From assembly GCA_002690875.1 (NCBI GenBank), contig NZGH01000061.1:13381-27001 (forward strand): a DNA stretch of 13,621 nt, in the 5' to 3' direction. This DNA is from Rickettsiales bacterium (lineage in GTDB: Bacteria; Pseudomonadota; Alphaproteobacteria; TMED127). Below, in pieces: positions 6,436-13,621 of this stretch (within the stretch, counting starts at the first letter, position 1; every line of letters starts with the position of its first letter). The notes below the pieces were generated by a model. The model saw only the letters and a list, made by a program, of their open reading frames with translations. It was not told where the DNA came from and searched no databases. The position numbers and the translations under genes are program-made.

Positions 6436-9202
6436 AACAATTAATTTACCAAAAACTAATTTTTCTATGAAAGCTAATTTATCAGTTACAGAAAATAATT
6501 GGTTGAAATTTTGGGCAGAAAAAAAAATATATGAGCATCTAAAAAAAAATGCTTCTAGTTTAAAAAAATATATCCTCCATGATGGACCACCATATGCGAA
6601 TGGTGATTTGCATTTAGGTCACGCGCTAAACAAGATTCTTAAAGACATTATTTGTAGATCAAAGTTTCTGAATAGATTTGATGTAGATTATGTTCCAGGA
6701 TGGGATTGTCATGGTTTGCCAATTGAGTGGAAAGTGGAGGAGGAATTTAAAAAAAAGGGTAAAGAAAAAAGTGAAGTTGGGCTTGATAAGTTTAGAGAGA
6801 GATGTAGAACGTTTGCTGAATATTGGGTGGGGGAACAAAAAACTCAGTTTCAAAGATTTGGAATTCAGAATGATTGGAAAGAAATTTATCTAACAATGAA
6901 TAAAGATTCAGAGGTTAAGATTGTTGAGGAGCTTCTTAAATTTTTTGAAACCGGAGACTTGTATCTGGGTTTTAAACCAGTAATGTGGTCAGTTGTTGAA
7001 CAGACAGCTTTGGCAGAAGCTGAGATCGAGTACCACGAAAAAATTTCTAAGTCAATATATGTTAAATTTCCTGTAAAAAATTTAAATCAAACATCTGTAT
7101 TAATATGGACTACTACTCCATGGACTATTCCGTGCAATAAAGCAATCGCATATTCGAAAGGTCTAACTTATAAAGTTTTAGAATTTACAGAAAAAGAAAA
7201 CGACTTAAATATTAATAAAAATGAAAAAATAATTATTTCATCAGGATTAATTGAAGATTTTGTAAAGCTTCATTCTTTAAAGAAATTTAAAATTTCGAAA
7301 GAGGTTTCTCACGAGGAACTAGAAAATTTAACATGTAGCCATCCTCTTCAAGAAAATGGATTTATTTTTGATGTTAAGATTTATCCTAGTGATCATGTAA
7401 CAGATGCAACCGGAACTGGTTTCGTACATATTGCTCCAAATCATGGTGAGGAAGACTTTAGTGTTGGCCAAAAGTATGGATTGGGCAATGTAAGTACTGT
7501 GAATTCAAAAGGTGTATATGAGGAAAATATAAATTTTTTCAAAGGTATCCATGTTTTTAAGGCAGATCAAATGGTTATAAATCAACTAAAAAATTTCTCT
7601 AACCTTATTAGTTCACGTGATTATAAACACAGTTATCCGCATTCATGGAGATCAAAGGCTCCGTTAATATACAGAGCTACATCGCAATGGTTTATTTCAA
7701 TGGAAAATAATGATTTAAGAAAAAAAACAATTAGAGCAATTGAAGGTGTTAAATGGATACCTGCCAATAGTAAAAATAGAATTTTGTCTATGATTAATGA
7801 AAGACCTGATTGGTGCGTTTCAAGACAAAGAAACTGGGGCGTGCCAATTACAATTTTTATTGAAAAAAAAACACAAAGACCATTATTGGATTTAGAGGTA
7901 AATAAAAAAATATTGTCAGTTCTAAAAAGTAAAGGCGTTGACAGTTGGTTTGCATTAAATAACGGTGAGTTTCTTACTGAAAATTATAACCCAAAGGACT
8001 ATATAAAAGTAAATTCAATTTTAGATGTTTGGTTTGACTCAGGTGCAAGCCACGCATTTGTTTTGAGAAATAAAAATATTGATATAGCTGATTTATATCT
8101 TGAAGGTTCTGATCAGCATAGAGGTTGGTTCCAAACATCGTTATTAGAATCTTGTGGTCTTTATAATGCAAGTCCTTACAAATCTGTGTTAACTCATGGC
8201 TTTGTTATCGATGACAAAGGAAAAAAGATGTCAAAGTCGTTAGGAAATGTAATTTCTCCAAAAGAAGTAATTGAAAAATATGGTGCTGATGTATTAAGAA
8301 TTTGGGTTGCTAGTTCAAATTTTACTGAAGATGTCAGAATAAGTTTTGAAAATTTAGATAGACATTCTGAAAGTTATAGAAAAATTAGAAATTCTATTAG
8401 ATTTATTTTAGGAAACCTGAGTGGATGGAAGCAAAAAAACAAAGTTCCTTTTGAGAGACTCCCTGATTTAGAAAAGTATGTTCTTCATAGACTATGGAAT
8501 GTAAATCATGAGGTTAAAAAGATGTTTAATGAATTTAACTTTAGTAAAGCTTTTCAGATTATATTAAATTTCTGTAATAGTGAGCTTTCAGCATTCTTTT
8601 TTGATATTAGAAAAGACAGCTTATACTGTGACATCAGTAATTCCATTTCAGTAAATTCAACAAAAACAGTAATGAGTTTATTGTTTGAAAACTTAATACG
8701 CTGGTTATCTCCGATAATACCATTTACTACTGAAGAGGCATGGCAGTCGTGGAGAGGAGAAGTTGATAGTAGTGTGGCTTTGAGTTGTCATTTATTGACT
8801 TATGAGGAATTACCATCTAATTGGAATGACAAAAAATTGGAAATAAATTGGAAAAAAATTCTTGAATTAAGAGATGCTTTTTTATTTTTTCATGAAAAAA
8901 TGAGAAATGCTAAACAGATTAAATCGACTATGGAGGCAGACGTCTATTTCTTTTTTAAAGAAAAAAACTTAAGAGATATTGCTGCGGTTGAAAATTTATC
9001 TGAAATATTGATTTGTTCAAATGTATCTTTCACTGATGTGTGTGACAAACAATTTGAAGAGTTTAAAGAAAATAAAAATATATTTGTGAAAATTAAAAAA
9101 ATTGATGGGTATAAATGTCCAAGATGCTGGAAAATTTTTAAAGAAAAATTTAAAAATGAGCTATGTGTGAGATGTGAAAAAGTTATTGATGAAAATTTTT
9201 GA
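6422..9202 (+). CDS. ileS: Isoleucyl-tRNA synthetase
   Basis: IleRS charges tRNA-Ile and edits misactivated valine. The 926-residue class I enzyme shows the start NLPKTNFSMKANL, signature HLGH (64-67) within DGPPYANGDLHLGHALNK, GWDCHGLPIEWKVE, an editing domain with TTTPWTIPCNKA and GTGFVHIAPNHGEEDF, and KMSKS (602-606). The C-terminal zinc site has Cys899, Cys902, Cys915 and Cys918. This is the bacterial type with the C-terminal zinc module, close to the normal length of about 930-940. The start overlaps ribF by 14 nt and the end overlaps lspA. The order ribF-ileS-lspA is widely conserved in Proteobacteria. All expected motifs are intact. Confidence 0.98.
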   Translation: MEFSKTINLPKTNFSMKANLSVTENNWLKFWAEKKIYEHLKKNASSLKKYILHDGPPYANGDLHLGHALNKILKDIICRSKFLNRFDVDYVPGWDCHGLPIEWKVEEEFKKKGKEKSEVGLDKFRERCRTFAEYWVGEQKTQFQRFGIQNDWKEIYLTMNKDSEVKIVEELLKFFETGDLYLGFKPVMWSVVEQTALAEAEIEYHEKISKSIYVKFPVKNLNQTSVLIWTTTPWTIPCNKAIAYSKGLTYKVLEFTEKENDLNINKNEKIIISSGLIEDFVKLHSLKKFKISKEVSHEELENLTCSHPLQENGFIFDVKIYPSDHVTDATGTGFVHIAPNHGEEDFSVGQKYGLGNVSTVNSKGVYEENINFFKGIHVFKADQMVINQLKNFSNLISSRDYKHSYPHSWRSKAPLIYRATSQWFISMENNDLRKKTIRAIEGVKWIPANSKNRILSMINERPDWCVSRQRNWGVPITIFIEKKTQRPLLDLEVNKKILSVLKSKGVDSWFALNNGEFLTENYNPKDYIKVNSILDVWFDSGASHAFVLRNKNIDIADLYLEGSDQHRGWFQTSLLESCGLYNASPYKSVLTHGFVIDDKGKKMSKSLGNVISPKEVIEKYGADVLRIWVASSNFTEDVRISFENLDRHSESYRKIRNSIRFILGNLSGWKQKNKVPFERLPDLEKYVLHRLWNVNHEVKKMFNEFNFSKAFQIILNFCNSELSAFFFDIRKDSLYCDISNSISVNSTKTVMSLLFENLIRWLSPIIPFTTEEAWQSWRGEVDSSVALSCHLLTYEELPSNWNDKKLEINWKKILELRDAFLFFHEKMRNAKQIKSTMEADVYFFFKEKNLRDIAAVENLSEILICSNVSFTDVCDKQFEEFKENKNIFVKIKKIDGYKCPRCWKIFKEKFKNELCVRCEKVIDENF

Positions 9203-9668
9203 AACTGTCAATAAAGAATTTTTGGCATTTCTGATTACCAGTTTTTCTATCATTGTCGATCAAATTACTAAGTATTTTGCAGTCCTACACAAGAAATCTT
9301 TATATCCTCCATTGGAAATTTTTTCATGGTTTAATCTTGTATATGTAGAAAATAAAGGAGTAAGTTTTGGAATTTTATCAAAATTTAATATTTCATTTTA
9401 TTTAGGTCTAATTTCTTTTTTGATAAGTTTTTATATTATTTATCTACTGAAAAAATCTCAAACACCAATTGAAAAGATTGCTCTTTCATTAATTTTAGGC
9501 GGAGCAATAGGAAACGGTATAGATAGAGTCACTAGGGAGTATGTTATTGATTTTATTGATATTTACCTAAATAATTTTCACTGGCCAGCTTTTAATATTG
9601 CTGATTCATCAATTACTTTAGGAGGAATATTATATTTTTGGTTAATAATTTTTAAAAAAAACCAGTAA
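9189..9668 (+). CDS. lspA: Lipoprotein signal peptidase (signal peptidase II)
   Basis: LspA is the inner-membrane aspartyl protease that removes signal peptides from diacylated prolipoproteins. From the ATG at 9189 it has 159 residues and four hydrophobic segments. Conserved blocks are VDQITKYF (Asp24), NKGVSFGIL (55-63), GGAIGNGIDR (104-113), VIDF with Asp121 and FNIADSSI with Asp139; the last two Asp correspond to the catalytic pair, 18 residues apart as the family requires within one residue. A GTG at 9174 is an alternative start that would add five residues and lengthen the overlap with ileS from 14 to 29 nt. ATG is preferred because it gives a normal N-terminus. Two lipoprotein genes follow, its likely substrates. 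Confidence 0.95.
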   Translation: MKIFETVNKEFLAFLITSFSIIVDQITKYFAVLHKKSLYPPLEIFSWFNLVYVENKGVSFGILSKFNISFYLGLISFLISFYIIYLLKKSQTPIEKIALSLILGGAIGNGIDRVTREYVIDFIDIYLNNFHWPAFNIADSSITLGGILYFWLIIFKKNQ

Positions 9669-9722
9669 AATTGATAAAATACTCTTTTCAAAGGCTAAAA
9701 CTAATGATATGAATGTATTAAG

Positions 9723-9747
9723 TTATAACAAAATGTTTGTGTTATAA
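9723..9747. repeat. Inverted repeat downstream of lspA
   Basis: TTATAAC (9723-9729) and GTTATAA (9741-9747) form a 7-bp stem with an 11-nt loop whose AAA and TTT could extend pairing. The next bases (TTTATTTAAA) are T-rich, so it could be a weak terminator for ribF-ileS-lspA, but it has only one G-C pair and overlaps a promoter-like -10 element. It could equally be an operator half-site pair or chance in AT-rich DNA. Confidence 0.35.
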
Positions 9748-9748
9748 T
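9740..9748 (+). promoter_or_regulatory. Extended -10 promoter candidate for the lipoprotein-peptidase gene group
   Basis: TG-T-TATAAT at 9740-9748 is a perfect extended -10 element for a sigma-70-type factor. No good -35 is seen 16-18 nt upstream, which extended -10 promoters can do without. It lies 28 nt before the next ATG and in the only sizeable plus-strand gap after 5034, so a transcript start near 9755 is plausible. Confidence 0.5.
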
Positions 9749-9758
9749 TTATTTAAAC

Positions 9759-9770
9759 ACTATATATAGT
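9759..9770. repeat. Perfect 12-bp palindrome before the first lipoprotein gene
   Basis: ACTATATATAGT reads the same on both strands. It sits just downstream of the predicted transcription start and 6 nt before the ATG at 9777, where a Shine-Dalgarno would be expected but none is seen. It could be an operator or a leader hairpin, or chance, since ten of the twelve bases are A or T. Confidence 0.4.
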
Positions 9771-9776
9771 ATATAA

Positions 9777-10397
9777 ATGAATATTTTTAGAAAGTCTGTA
9801 AAGTTTTGCTTAGCTTTGCACCTGTTTCTTATATCTTCATGTTCTTCCATTGAGTCTACACTTGATTCAACCTGGGACTCGATAAGTGAAGCTGGTGATT
9901 ATATTTATGATTCAGTAAATTTCTGGGAGGAAAGTGAACCTGAGCAGAGTGAAGCAATAATAATAGAAGAGGCAGTTGAAGTTCCAGATTATGCAATGCC
10001 CGATCAAACTAAACAAAGTTTTCCAGTTCAGCCTAGTTTTTCTCCACAGCCTCTTGTACAACCATATTATGATCCAATATACAGGAGTGCTAGACAATAT
10101 TATTTTGTGGGACCTAATGGAACACCAATGCTAGCTCCTCAGCCCCCCCCTTTCCCTCAATATTCGATAGATCAAGTTTCGCCGGTTCTTCCTTACTCTT
10201 ATAATAATAATTTAAATTTTTTTCCGCCGGCAATGGCAACTCCCAATAACCCTAATCTTAAGTTAGCACCACAGAAACAGATTCCTAGGATGTTAACTGA
10301 GGAAGAAGAGATGGAGCTTTTTGGAATTCAAAATAATTGCATTCAAGTTGCAAAAGATTTAGTTAATGGAGGTTATGTTTGTGATGATTTTGACTAA
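9777..10397 (+). CDS. Predicted Pro/Gln-rich lipoprotein of unknown function
   Basis: I do not recognise this 206-residue protein. A signal peptide with a hydrophobic core (residues 10-19) ends in the lipobox ISSC, giving lipidated Cys22; the mature part would lie in the periplasm, anchored to a membrane. The mature chain starts with a Ser/Thr/acidic segment (SIESTLDSTWDSISEAGDY), continues through a long low-complexity region rich in Pro, Gln, Tyr and Asn (about 70-165), and ends in an acidic segment with Cys187 and Cys201, which could form a disulfide. It follows lspA by 108 nt and overlaps the DUF3035-like lipoprotein gene by 14 nt. Both have the same SSC lipobox at Cys22, so they may act together at the outer membrane. 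A run of eight C (10143-10150) falls at codons 123-125. The coding call is supported by the signal peptide and the coupled downstream gene. Confidence 0.82.
   Translation: MNIFRKSVKFCLALHLFLISSCSSIESTLDSTWDSISEAGDYIYDSVNFWEESEPEQSEAIIIEEAVEVPDYAMPDQTKQSFPVQPSFSPQPLVQPYYDPIYRSARQYYFVGPNGTPMLAPQPPPFPQYSIDQVSPVLPYSYNNNLNFFPPAMATPNNPNLKLAPQKQIPRMLTEEEEMELFGIQNNCIQVAKDLVNGGYVCDDFD
10143..10150. repeat. C8 homopolymer tract inside the unknown lipoprotein gene
   Basis: Eight consecutive C occur in an otherwise AT-rich gene, coding for part of a Pro-Pro-Pro run after Gln122. Loss of one C would bring a TAG after residue 130; gain of one C would bring a TAA after residue 142. A tract like this is slippage-prone, as in contingency loci for surface proteins, but no variation can be seen in a single sequence. 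Confidence 0.9.
10368..10372 (+). promoter_or_regulatory. Strong Shine-Dalgarno GGAGG for the second lipoprotein gene
   Basis: This full GGAGG lies inside the end of the preceding gene. It overlaps the most upstream ATG (10366) and is only 2 nt from the next (10375), ruling both out as efficient starts. It is 8 nt from GTG 10381 and 11 nt from ATG 10384, so one of these is the likely start. Confidence 0.7.
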
Positions 10398-10989
10398 GGA
10401 AAAAAAATTTATTCTTCTAACACTTTCCTTTGTTTTGATTTCTTCATGTGAAACATTGAATGAAATCGCAGGTTTAAATAAAGTTGAAATTGATGATTCT
10501 TTATACGCAGGAACACCAGACTTAATTCTACCGCCAGATTTTGATAAAGACCCGATATCTTCGGTTACATCTAAGAAAAACATTAACCAACAAATTCCTC
10601 AACCCAATTATCCACAGATGTCCCCATATCAATCAGTAAGTCCCAGAGTTACTAATTTTTTTTCTCCTAAAATTAACGTTGAATCTTCTTCCTCTCCTTC
10701 AGATTCCTTGGAAAGATTTAAGCAAAATAAAAGATTTACTATAGGTGAGTGGGTTTATAGCCAATATGTAGATGGTTTTAAGAGAGGTAACATTTATTAC
10801 AGACCTGTTTATGATAAAGGTTATAATTTTTCAAGAAGATATGTGCCTAATAGAAACGTTGCTTCATTCCAAAACCCAATTATAGCACCAAATACAGAAA
10901 GTTATTTACCAACAAATAATAACTTTGTTCAACCTTCTTCTACTCCAACAGGATACGATAGTTTAGATCAATTACCTATTTTAGACTAA
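10384..10989 (+). CDS. DUF3035-like lipoprotein, possible BamF-type outer-membrane assembly subunit
   Basis: From the ATG at 10384 this gives 201 residues with a lysine-bearing N-terminus, a hydrophobic core and the lipobox ISSC, with lipidated Cys22. The segment after it, GLNKVEIDDSLYAGTPDLILPPDFD, resembles the conserved core of DUF3035, whose PPDF motif is the marker; members in Caulobacter relatives are described as the accessory lipoprotein BamF of the BAM complex that inserts outer-membrane proteins. The position after lspA and before two M16 genes also matches that family in alphaproteobacteria. The rest is a Ser/Pro/Asn/Tyr-rich tail with no recognisable fold, including FTIGEWVYSQYVDGFKRGN. 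It overlaps the preceding gene by 14 nt and abuts the next one. Family assignment is by motif and synteny only; GTG 10381 is an alternative start. Confidence 0.72.
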   Translation: MILTKEKKFILLTLSFVLISSCETLNEIAGLNKVEIDDSLYAGTPDLILPPDFDKDPISSVTSKKNINQQIPQPNYPQMSPYQSVSPRVTNFFSPKINVESSSSPSDSLERFKQNKRFTIGEWVYSQYVDGFKRGNIYYRPVYDKGYNFSRRYVPNRNVASFQNPIIAPNTESYLPTNNNFVQPSSTPTGYDSLDQLPILD

Positions 10990-12300
10990 ATGAGATTAGT
11001 TTTATTAATAATACTTTCTCTCTTTTTCTCAAATTCATTTAGTAATGAGCAAACAGCTCCCTACTCATTCAAATTAAAAAATGGAATGAAGGTTGTAGTA
11101 ATTGAAAATAAAAGAGCCCCAGTTATTGCACAAATGGTCTGGTATAACTTTGGTTCTGGAATAGAAGAAAAGGGAAAAAGTGGATTAGCTCACTTTATGG
11201 AACATCTTATGTTTAAGGGAACGCGCAAATTTCCTGATAACTATTATTCAAACTATGTTTCTAAGATTGGTGGAAGTGAAAATGCCTTTACGAGTTATGA
11301 TTATACTGCTTATTATCAAGTCTTTCCAAAATCAGAATTAAAAAAGATTATGAAAATGGAGGCTGACAGAATGACAAATCTAACACTTACCGAGGAAAAT
11401 GTAGAAATTGAAAAACGTGTTATACTTGAGGAAAGATTCCAAAGAATAGAAAGTGACCCTTCATCAAAGCTTGATGAATCTATGAGGTCTATTTTATTTC
11501 CTAATCATTATTATGGAAGACCGATAATTGGTTGGAGGCACGAAATTGAAGGGCTAACTTATGATGATGTTTTAAGTTTTTATAAAAAAAATTATAAGCC
11601 TAATAATGCCGTATTAGTCTTATCAGGAGATGTTGATTTAGAGAAAGCTAAAAAGTTAAGCAAAAAATATTTTGGAAAAATAAGAAAAGGTAAAAAAGAA
11701 CCTAAACTAAAAGTTATGGATCCAGATCTGAATACAAATATATTTGTAACAATGAAGCATTCAACTGTAAAGCAACCAGTATGGAAAAAATTTTATAGAA
11801 CAATTTCCTATAAGTCTGATATTGACGATTCCATAGCACTAGATATGGGATTAAAAATCGTCGCCTCGGGAACTTCCAGTTTGCTTTATCAAAAACTTGT
11901 TGAGGAAAAGAAAACTTTCTCTGTTGTAGGAGGATATTATCAGGGACTAACGAAAGGGGAGGGAAATGTCTATTTATATGCAATTTCGAACGATAAAAAA
12001 AAATCTGAAGAAATTGATAGAATTATTATGAAAGAATTTAAGAATATTATAAATGAAAAACTTACACCCAAAAGATTTGAAATAGAAAAGAAAAAGTATT
12101 TTTTTGATACAATTTATAAAAAAGATGGTGTTTTAAATCCTGCCCAAATTTATGGTGAGGCATTAACAGTAGGGCTAACAATGGATGAAATAAAAAAATG
12201 GAGAGAAAAAGTAAATAATATAAGTCTTGATGATGTTAAAAAAACTTTAGACCAGTTGTATGAAAATCAAAATTATGTGATAGGAGAATTATCAAATTGA
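10990..12300 (+). CDS. M16 family zinc peptidase, catalytic subunit (PqqL/MPP-beta-like)
   Basis: M16B peptidases degrade or process short unfolded peptides, often as heterodimers. The 436-residue protein has a Sec-type signal peptide (about 1-18), so it is predicted to be periplasmic. The inverted zinc motif HFMEH (68-72) supplies His68, Glu71 and His72, and Glu148 in VILEERFQR is at the right distance for the third ligand. The second half has the M16 C-terminal domain (about 190-430), but the Arg usually seen in its SRLY motif is absent (GTSSLLYQKL). That Arg and a partner Tyr are present in the next gene, so the two proteins together make one complete active site. It starts directly after the stop of the lipoprotein gene (TAA then ATG) and overlaps the next gene by 4 nt. 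The substrate is unknown. Confidence 0.94.
   Translation: MRLVLLIILSLFFSNSFSNEQTAPYSFKLKNGMKVVVIENKRAPVIAQMVWYNFGSGIEEKGKSGLAHFMEHLMFKGTRKFPDNYYSNYVSKIGGSENAFTSYDYTAYYQVFPKSELKKIMKMEADRMTNLTLTEENVEIEKRVILEERFQRIESDPSSKLDESMRSILFPNHYYGRPIIGWRHEIEGLTYDDVLSFYKKNYKPNNAVLVLSGDVDLEKAKKLSKKYFGKIRKGKKEPKLKVMDPDLNTNIFVTMKHSTVKQPVWKKFYRTISYKSDIDDSIALDMGLKIVASGTSSLLYQKLVEEKKTFSVVGGYYQGLTKGEGNVYLYAISNDKKKSEEIDRIIMKEFKNIINEKLTPKRFEIEKKKYFFDTIYKKDGVLNPAQIYGEALTVGLTMDEIKKWREKVNNISLDDVKKTLDQLYENQNYVIGELSN
12283..12299 (+). promoter_or_regulatory. GGAG and TTG start of the second M16 gene
   Basis: GGAG at 12283-12286 lies 10 nt before TTG at 12297, and the TTG overlaps the TGA stop of the first gene as TTGA. 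The residues after TTG form a clean signal peptide (KFIFFLFSIFLISTNSKA), which would be lost with any later start. Confidence 0.75.
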
Positions 12301-13589
12301 AGTTTATTTTTTTTCTTTTTTCTATTTTCCTTATTAGTACAAATAGTAAAGCAATCCAGTTTGAATCACTTAAATCAAAGAACGGAATAAAATTTTGGTT
12401 AATTGAAGATAATACACTTCCACTTGTAAGTATGAGCTTTTCATTTAAAGGAGGCTCTATTCTTGATCCTATCGGTCAAGATGGAGTTACAAACTTAATG
12501 ACATCTTTGTTAGATGAAGGTACTAAAAATTTTACTGCCTCAGAATATAGACTTTACAAAAGAGAAAATGGAATTAAAATTTCTTTTTCTACAAGCAAAG
12601 AAAGAATCGAGGGAACATTTCAGGTTGTAAAACCTAGGCTACAAGAAGGTTTTTACTTGTTAAATGAATCAATTAATAAAGCTAAATTTCCAATAAACGA
12701 AATAAAAAAAGTAAAATCTCAAGTTGAGGCTAGTATTAGAATTGATAATTCAAATATACCGACTATTGCATCAAATAAATTCAATGAGTTTTTTTTCAAA
12801 GATAAATTAATCGGAAGAAATACGAAAGGTAATCTCAAAACTTTGGGTAATTTATCGAGAGATGATATTCAATCAATATACAAAAGTTCTTTTACTAAAG
12901 ATCGTCTAGTTATCGGCATATCTGGTGATATAGATCCAAGTCTAGCTAAAAAATACGTTGATTATGTTTTTGGAGATTTACCAATTAAAAAATTTGTAAA
13001 CCCAATTTCAACACTAGAGGAGTTAAATAAAGGAAAAGAAATAATTGAGATGAAAACTCCTCAAACTACTGTAGTTTTTGGTCAAAAAGGTTTAGGCAGA
13101 AAAGATAAGGAATACTTTGCAGCAAGAGTTATAAATTATGTACTTGGAGGAGGTGGGTTTCAATCAAGATTGTACAAAGAAATAAGGGAGACAAATGGAT
13201 TAGTTTATTCAATTTATTCATACCTGATGCCCTATGAATATGCAGGAGTTATTATAGGAGGATTTCAAACTCGTAACCAAAATGTAGGTAAAACCATTGA
13301 CAAAGTAAAAACTGAATGGAATAGAATTAAAACTGAAGGAATTACAAAGATAGAATTACAAAATGCGAAAACCTATTATAAAGGTTCATTTTCAAGAAAC
13401 TTTACAAGTACTTTATCAATAGCAAGTTTATTAATGATTGTTCAGTATTATGATTTAGGTGAGGATTATTTTGATAAAAGAGATTTGATAATTGATAACT
13501 TAAAGCATAATGAGTTAAATAATTTAGCAAAAAATTTATTTGATAGTGAAACCCTTTTCTTTATGATTGTAGGTGAACCTAAAATTTAA
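12297..13589 (+). CDS. M16 family peptidase-like protein, non-zinc subunit
   Basis: This 430-residue protein has a signal peptide (about 1-19) and the two-domain M16 fold pattern, but where the first subunit has HFMEH it reads NLMTS (66-70), so it cannot bind the catalytic zinc. Its C-terminal domain has GGGGFQSRLYKEIRETNGLVYSIYSYL, with Arg291 and Tyr304 matching the Arg/Tyr pair that contacts substrate in the partner subunit of bacterial M16B heterodimers (the Sphingomonas SPH2681/SPH2682 arrangement) and in mitochondrial processing peptidase. It is an intact, full-length gene and not a pseudogene. It uses a TTG start overlapping the previous stop by 4 nt, so production of the two subunits is probably coupled. 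Confidence 0.93.
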   Translation: MKFIFFLFSIFLISTNSKAIQFESLKSKNGIKFWLIEDNTLPLVSMSFSFKGGSILDPIGQDGVTNLMTSLLDEGTKNFTASEYRLYKRENGIKISFSTSKERIEGTFQVVKPRLQEGFYLLNESINKAKFPINEIKKVKSQVEASIRIDNSNIPTIASNKFNEFFFKDKLIGRNTKGNLKTLGNLSRDDIQSIYKSSFTKDRLVIGISGDIDPSLAKKYVDYVFGDLPIKKFVNPISTLEELNKGKEIIEMKTPQTTVVFGQKGLGRKDKEYFAARVINYVLGGGGFQSRLYKEIRETNGLVYSIYSYLMPYEYAGVIIGGFQTRNQNVGKTIDKVKTEWNRIKTEGITKIELQNAKTYYKGSFSRNFTSTLSIASLLMIVQYYDLGEDYFDKRDLIIDNLKHNELNNLAKNLFDSETLFFMIVGEPKI

Positions 13590-13593
13590 TTTT

Positions 13594-13621
13594 ATGCTTT
13601 TTTTACAGTCTTCTTTTAATC
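13594..13621 (+). CDS. Possible start of a further gene (3' end outside window)
   Basis: An ATG at 13594, 4 nt after the preceding stop, opens a frame (MLFLQSSFN) that is still open at the window edge. The close spacing fits this tightly packed strand, but there is no Shine-Dalgarno and nine residues are too few to identify a product. It could as well be non-coding. Confidence 0.25.

Noticed and set aside
9669..9776. A tRNA or small RNA gene in the gap after lspA
   Set aside because: No cloverleaf, no T-loop sequence and too AT-rich; only short inverted repeats and a promoter-like element are seen.
12297..13589. Second M16 gene as a decaying pseudogene because the zinc motif is missing
   Set aside because: The frame is full length, has a signal peptide, and keeps the Arg/Tyr pair expected of the non-zinc partner subunit.
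1..13621. Mobile element, prophage, defence island, toxin-antitoxin or CRISPR array
   Set aside because: No transposase, integrase, terminal repeats, spaced direct repeats or known defence motifs; the genes are housekeeping and envelope genes in conserved order.

Overview
The window is a compact, strongly AT-rich stretch of bacterial chromosome. Gene content and order suggest an alphaproteobacterium with a streamlined genome, perhaps a free-living marine SAR11-type or similar AT-rich lineage. The arguments are: ffh followed by rpsP, divergent from dapF-mtaB-ftsY; then ribF-ileS-lspA, a DUF3035/BamF-like lipoprotein and a pair of M16 peptidase genes (an order I recognise from alphaproteobacteria); long AAA-lysine runs; almost no intergenic space; and no mobile elements. 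The exact lineage cannot be fixed from this sequence alone.

Layout. Positions 1-1888 (minus strand) hold ffh (SRP GTPase) and, downstream of it, rpsP (ribosomal protein bS16). rpsP runs off the left edge and carries a C-terminal tail built from 39-bp tandem repeats. A roughly 100-bp divergent intergenic region follows; it contains a strong hairpin plus T-run oriented toward ffh. From 1993 all genes are on the plus strand: dapF (lysine/peptidoglycan precursor), mtaB (tRNA methylthiolation), ftsY (SRP receptor, TTG start), a MaoC-type enoyl-CoA hydratase, ribF (FMN/FAD synthesis), ileS and lspA (lipoprotein signal peptidase). After a 108-bp gap with promoter-like and palindromic sequence come two lipoprotein genes, one unrecognised and Pro-rich with a C8 tract, the other DUF3035/BamF-like. 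Two M16 peptidase genes follow, one with an intact zinc site and one without. The last 32 bases may hold the start of another gene.

How it fits together. ffh, ftsY and lspA serve membrane targeting and lipoprotein maturation. The two lipoproteins right after lspA are expected LspA substrates, and the M16 pair is expected to act as a periplasmic heterodimer. Most genes overlap or nearly abut, consistent with polycistronic, translationally coupled expression.

I see no phage, CRISPR, IS, tRNA, rRNA or obvious novel multi-gene system. The points most worth a second look are the repeat tail on bS16, the terminator-like hairpin just before ffh, the C8 tract in the orphan lipoprotein gene, and the long A tracts at matching positions in ffh and ftsY.
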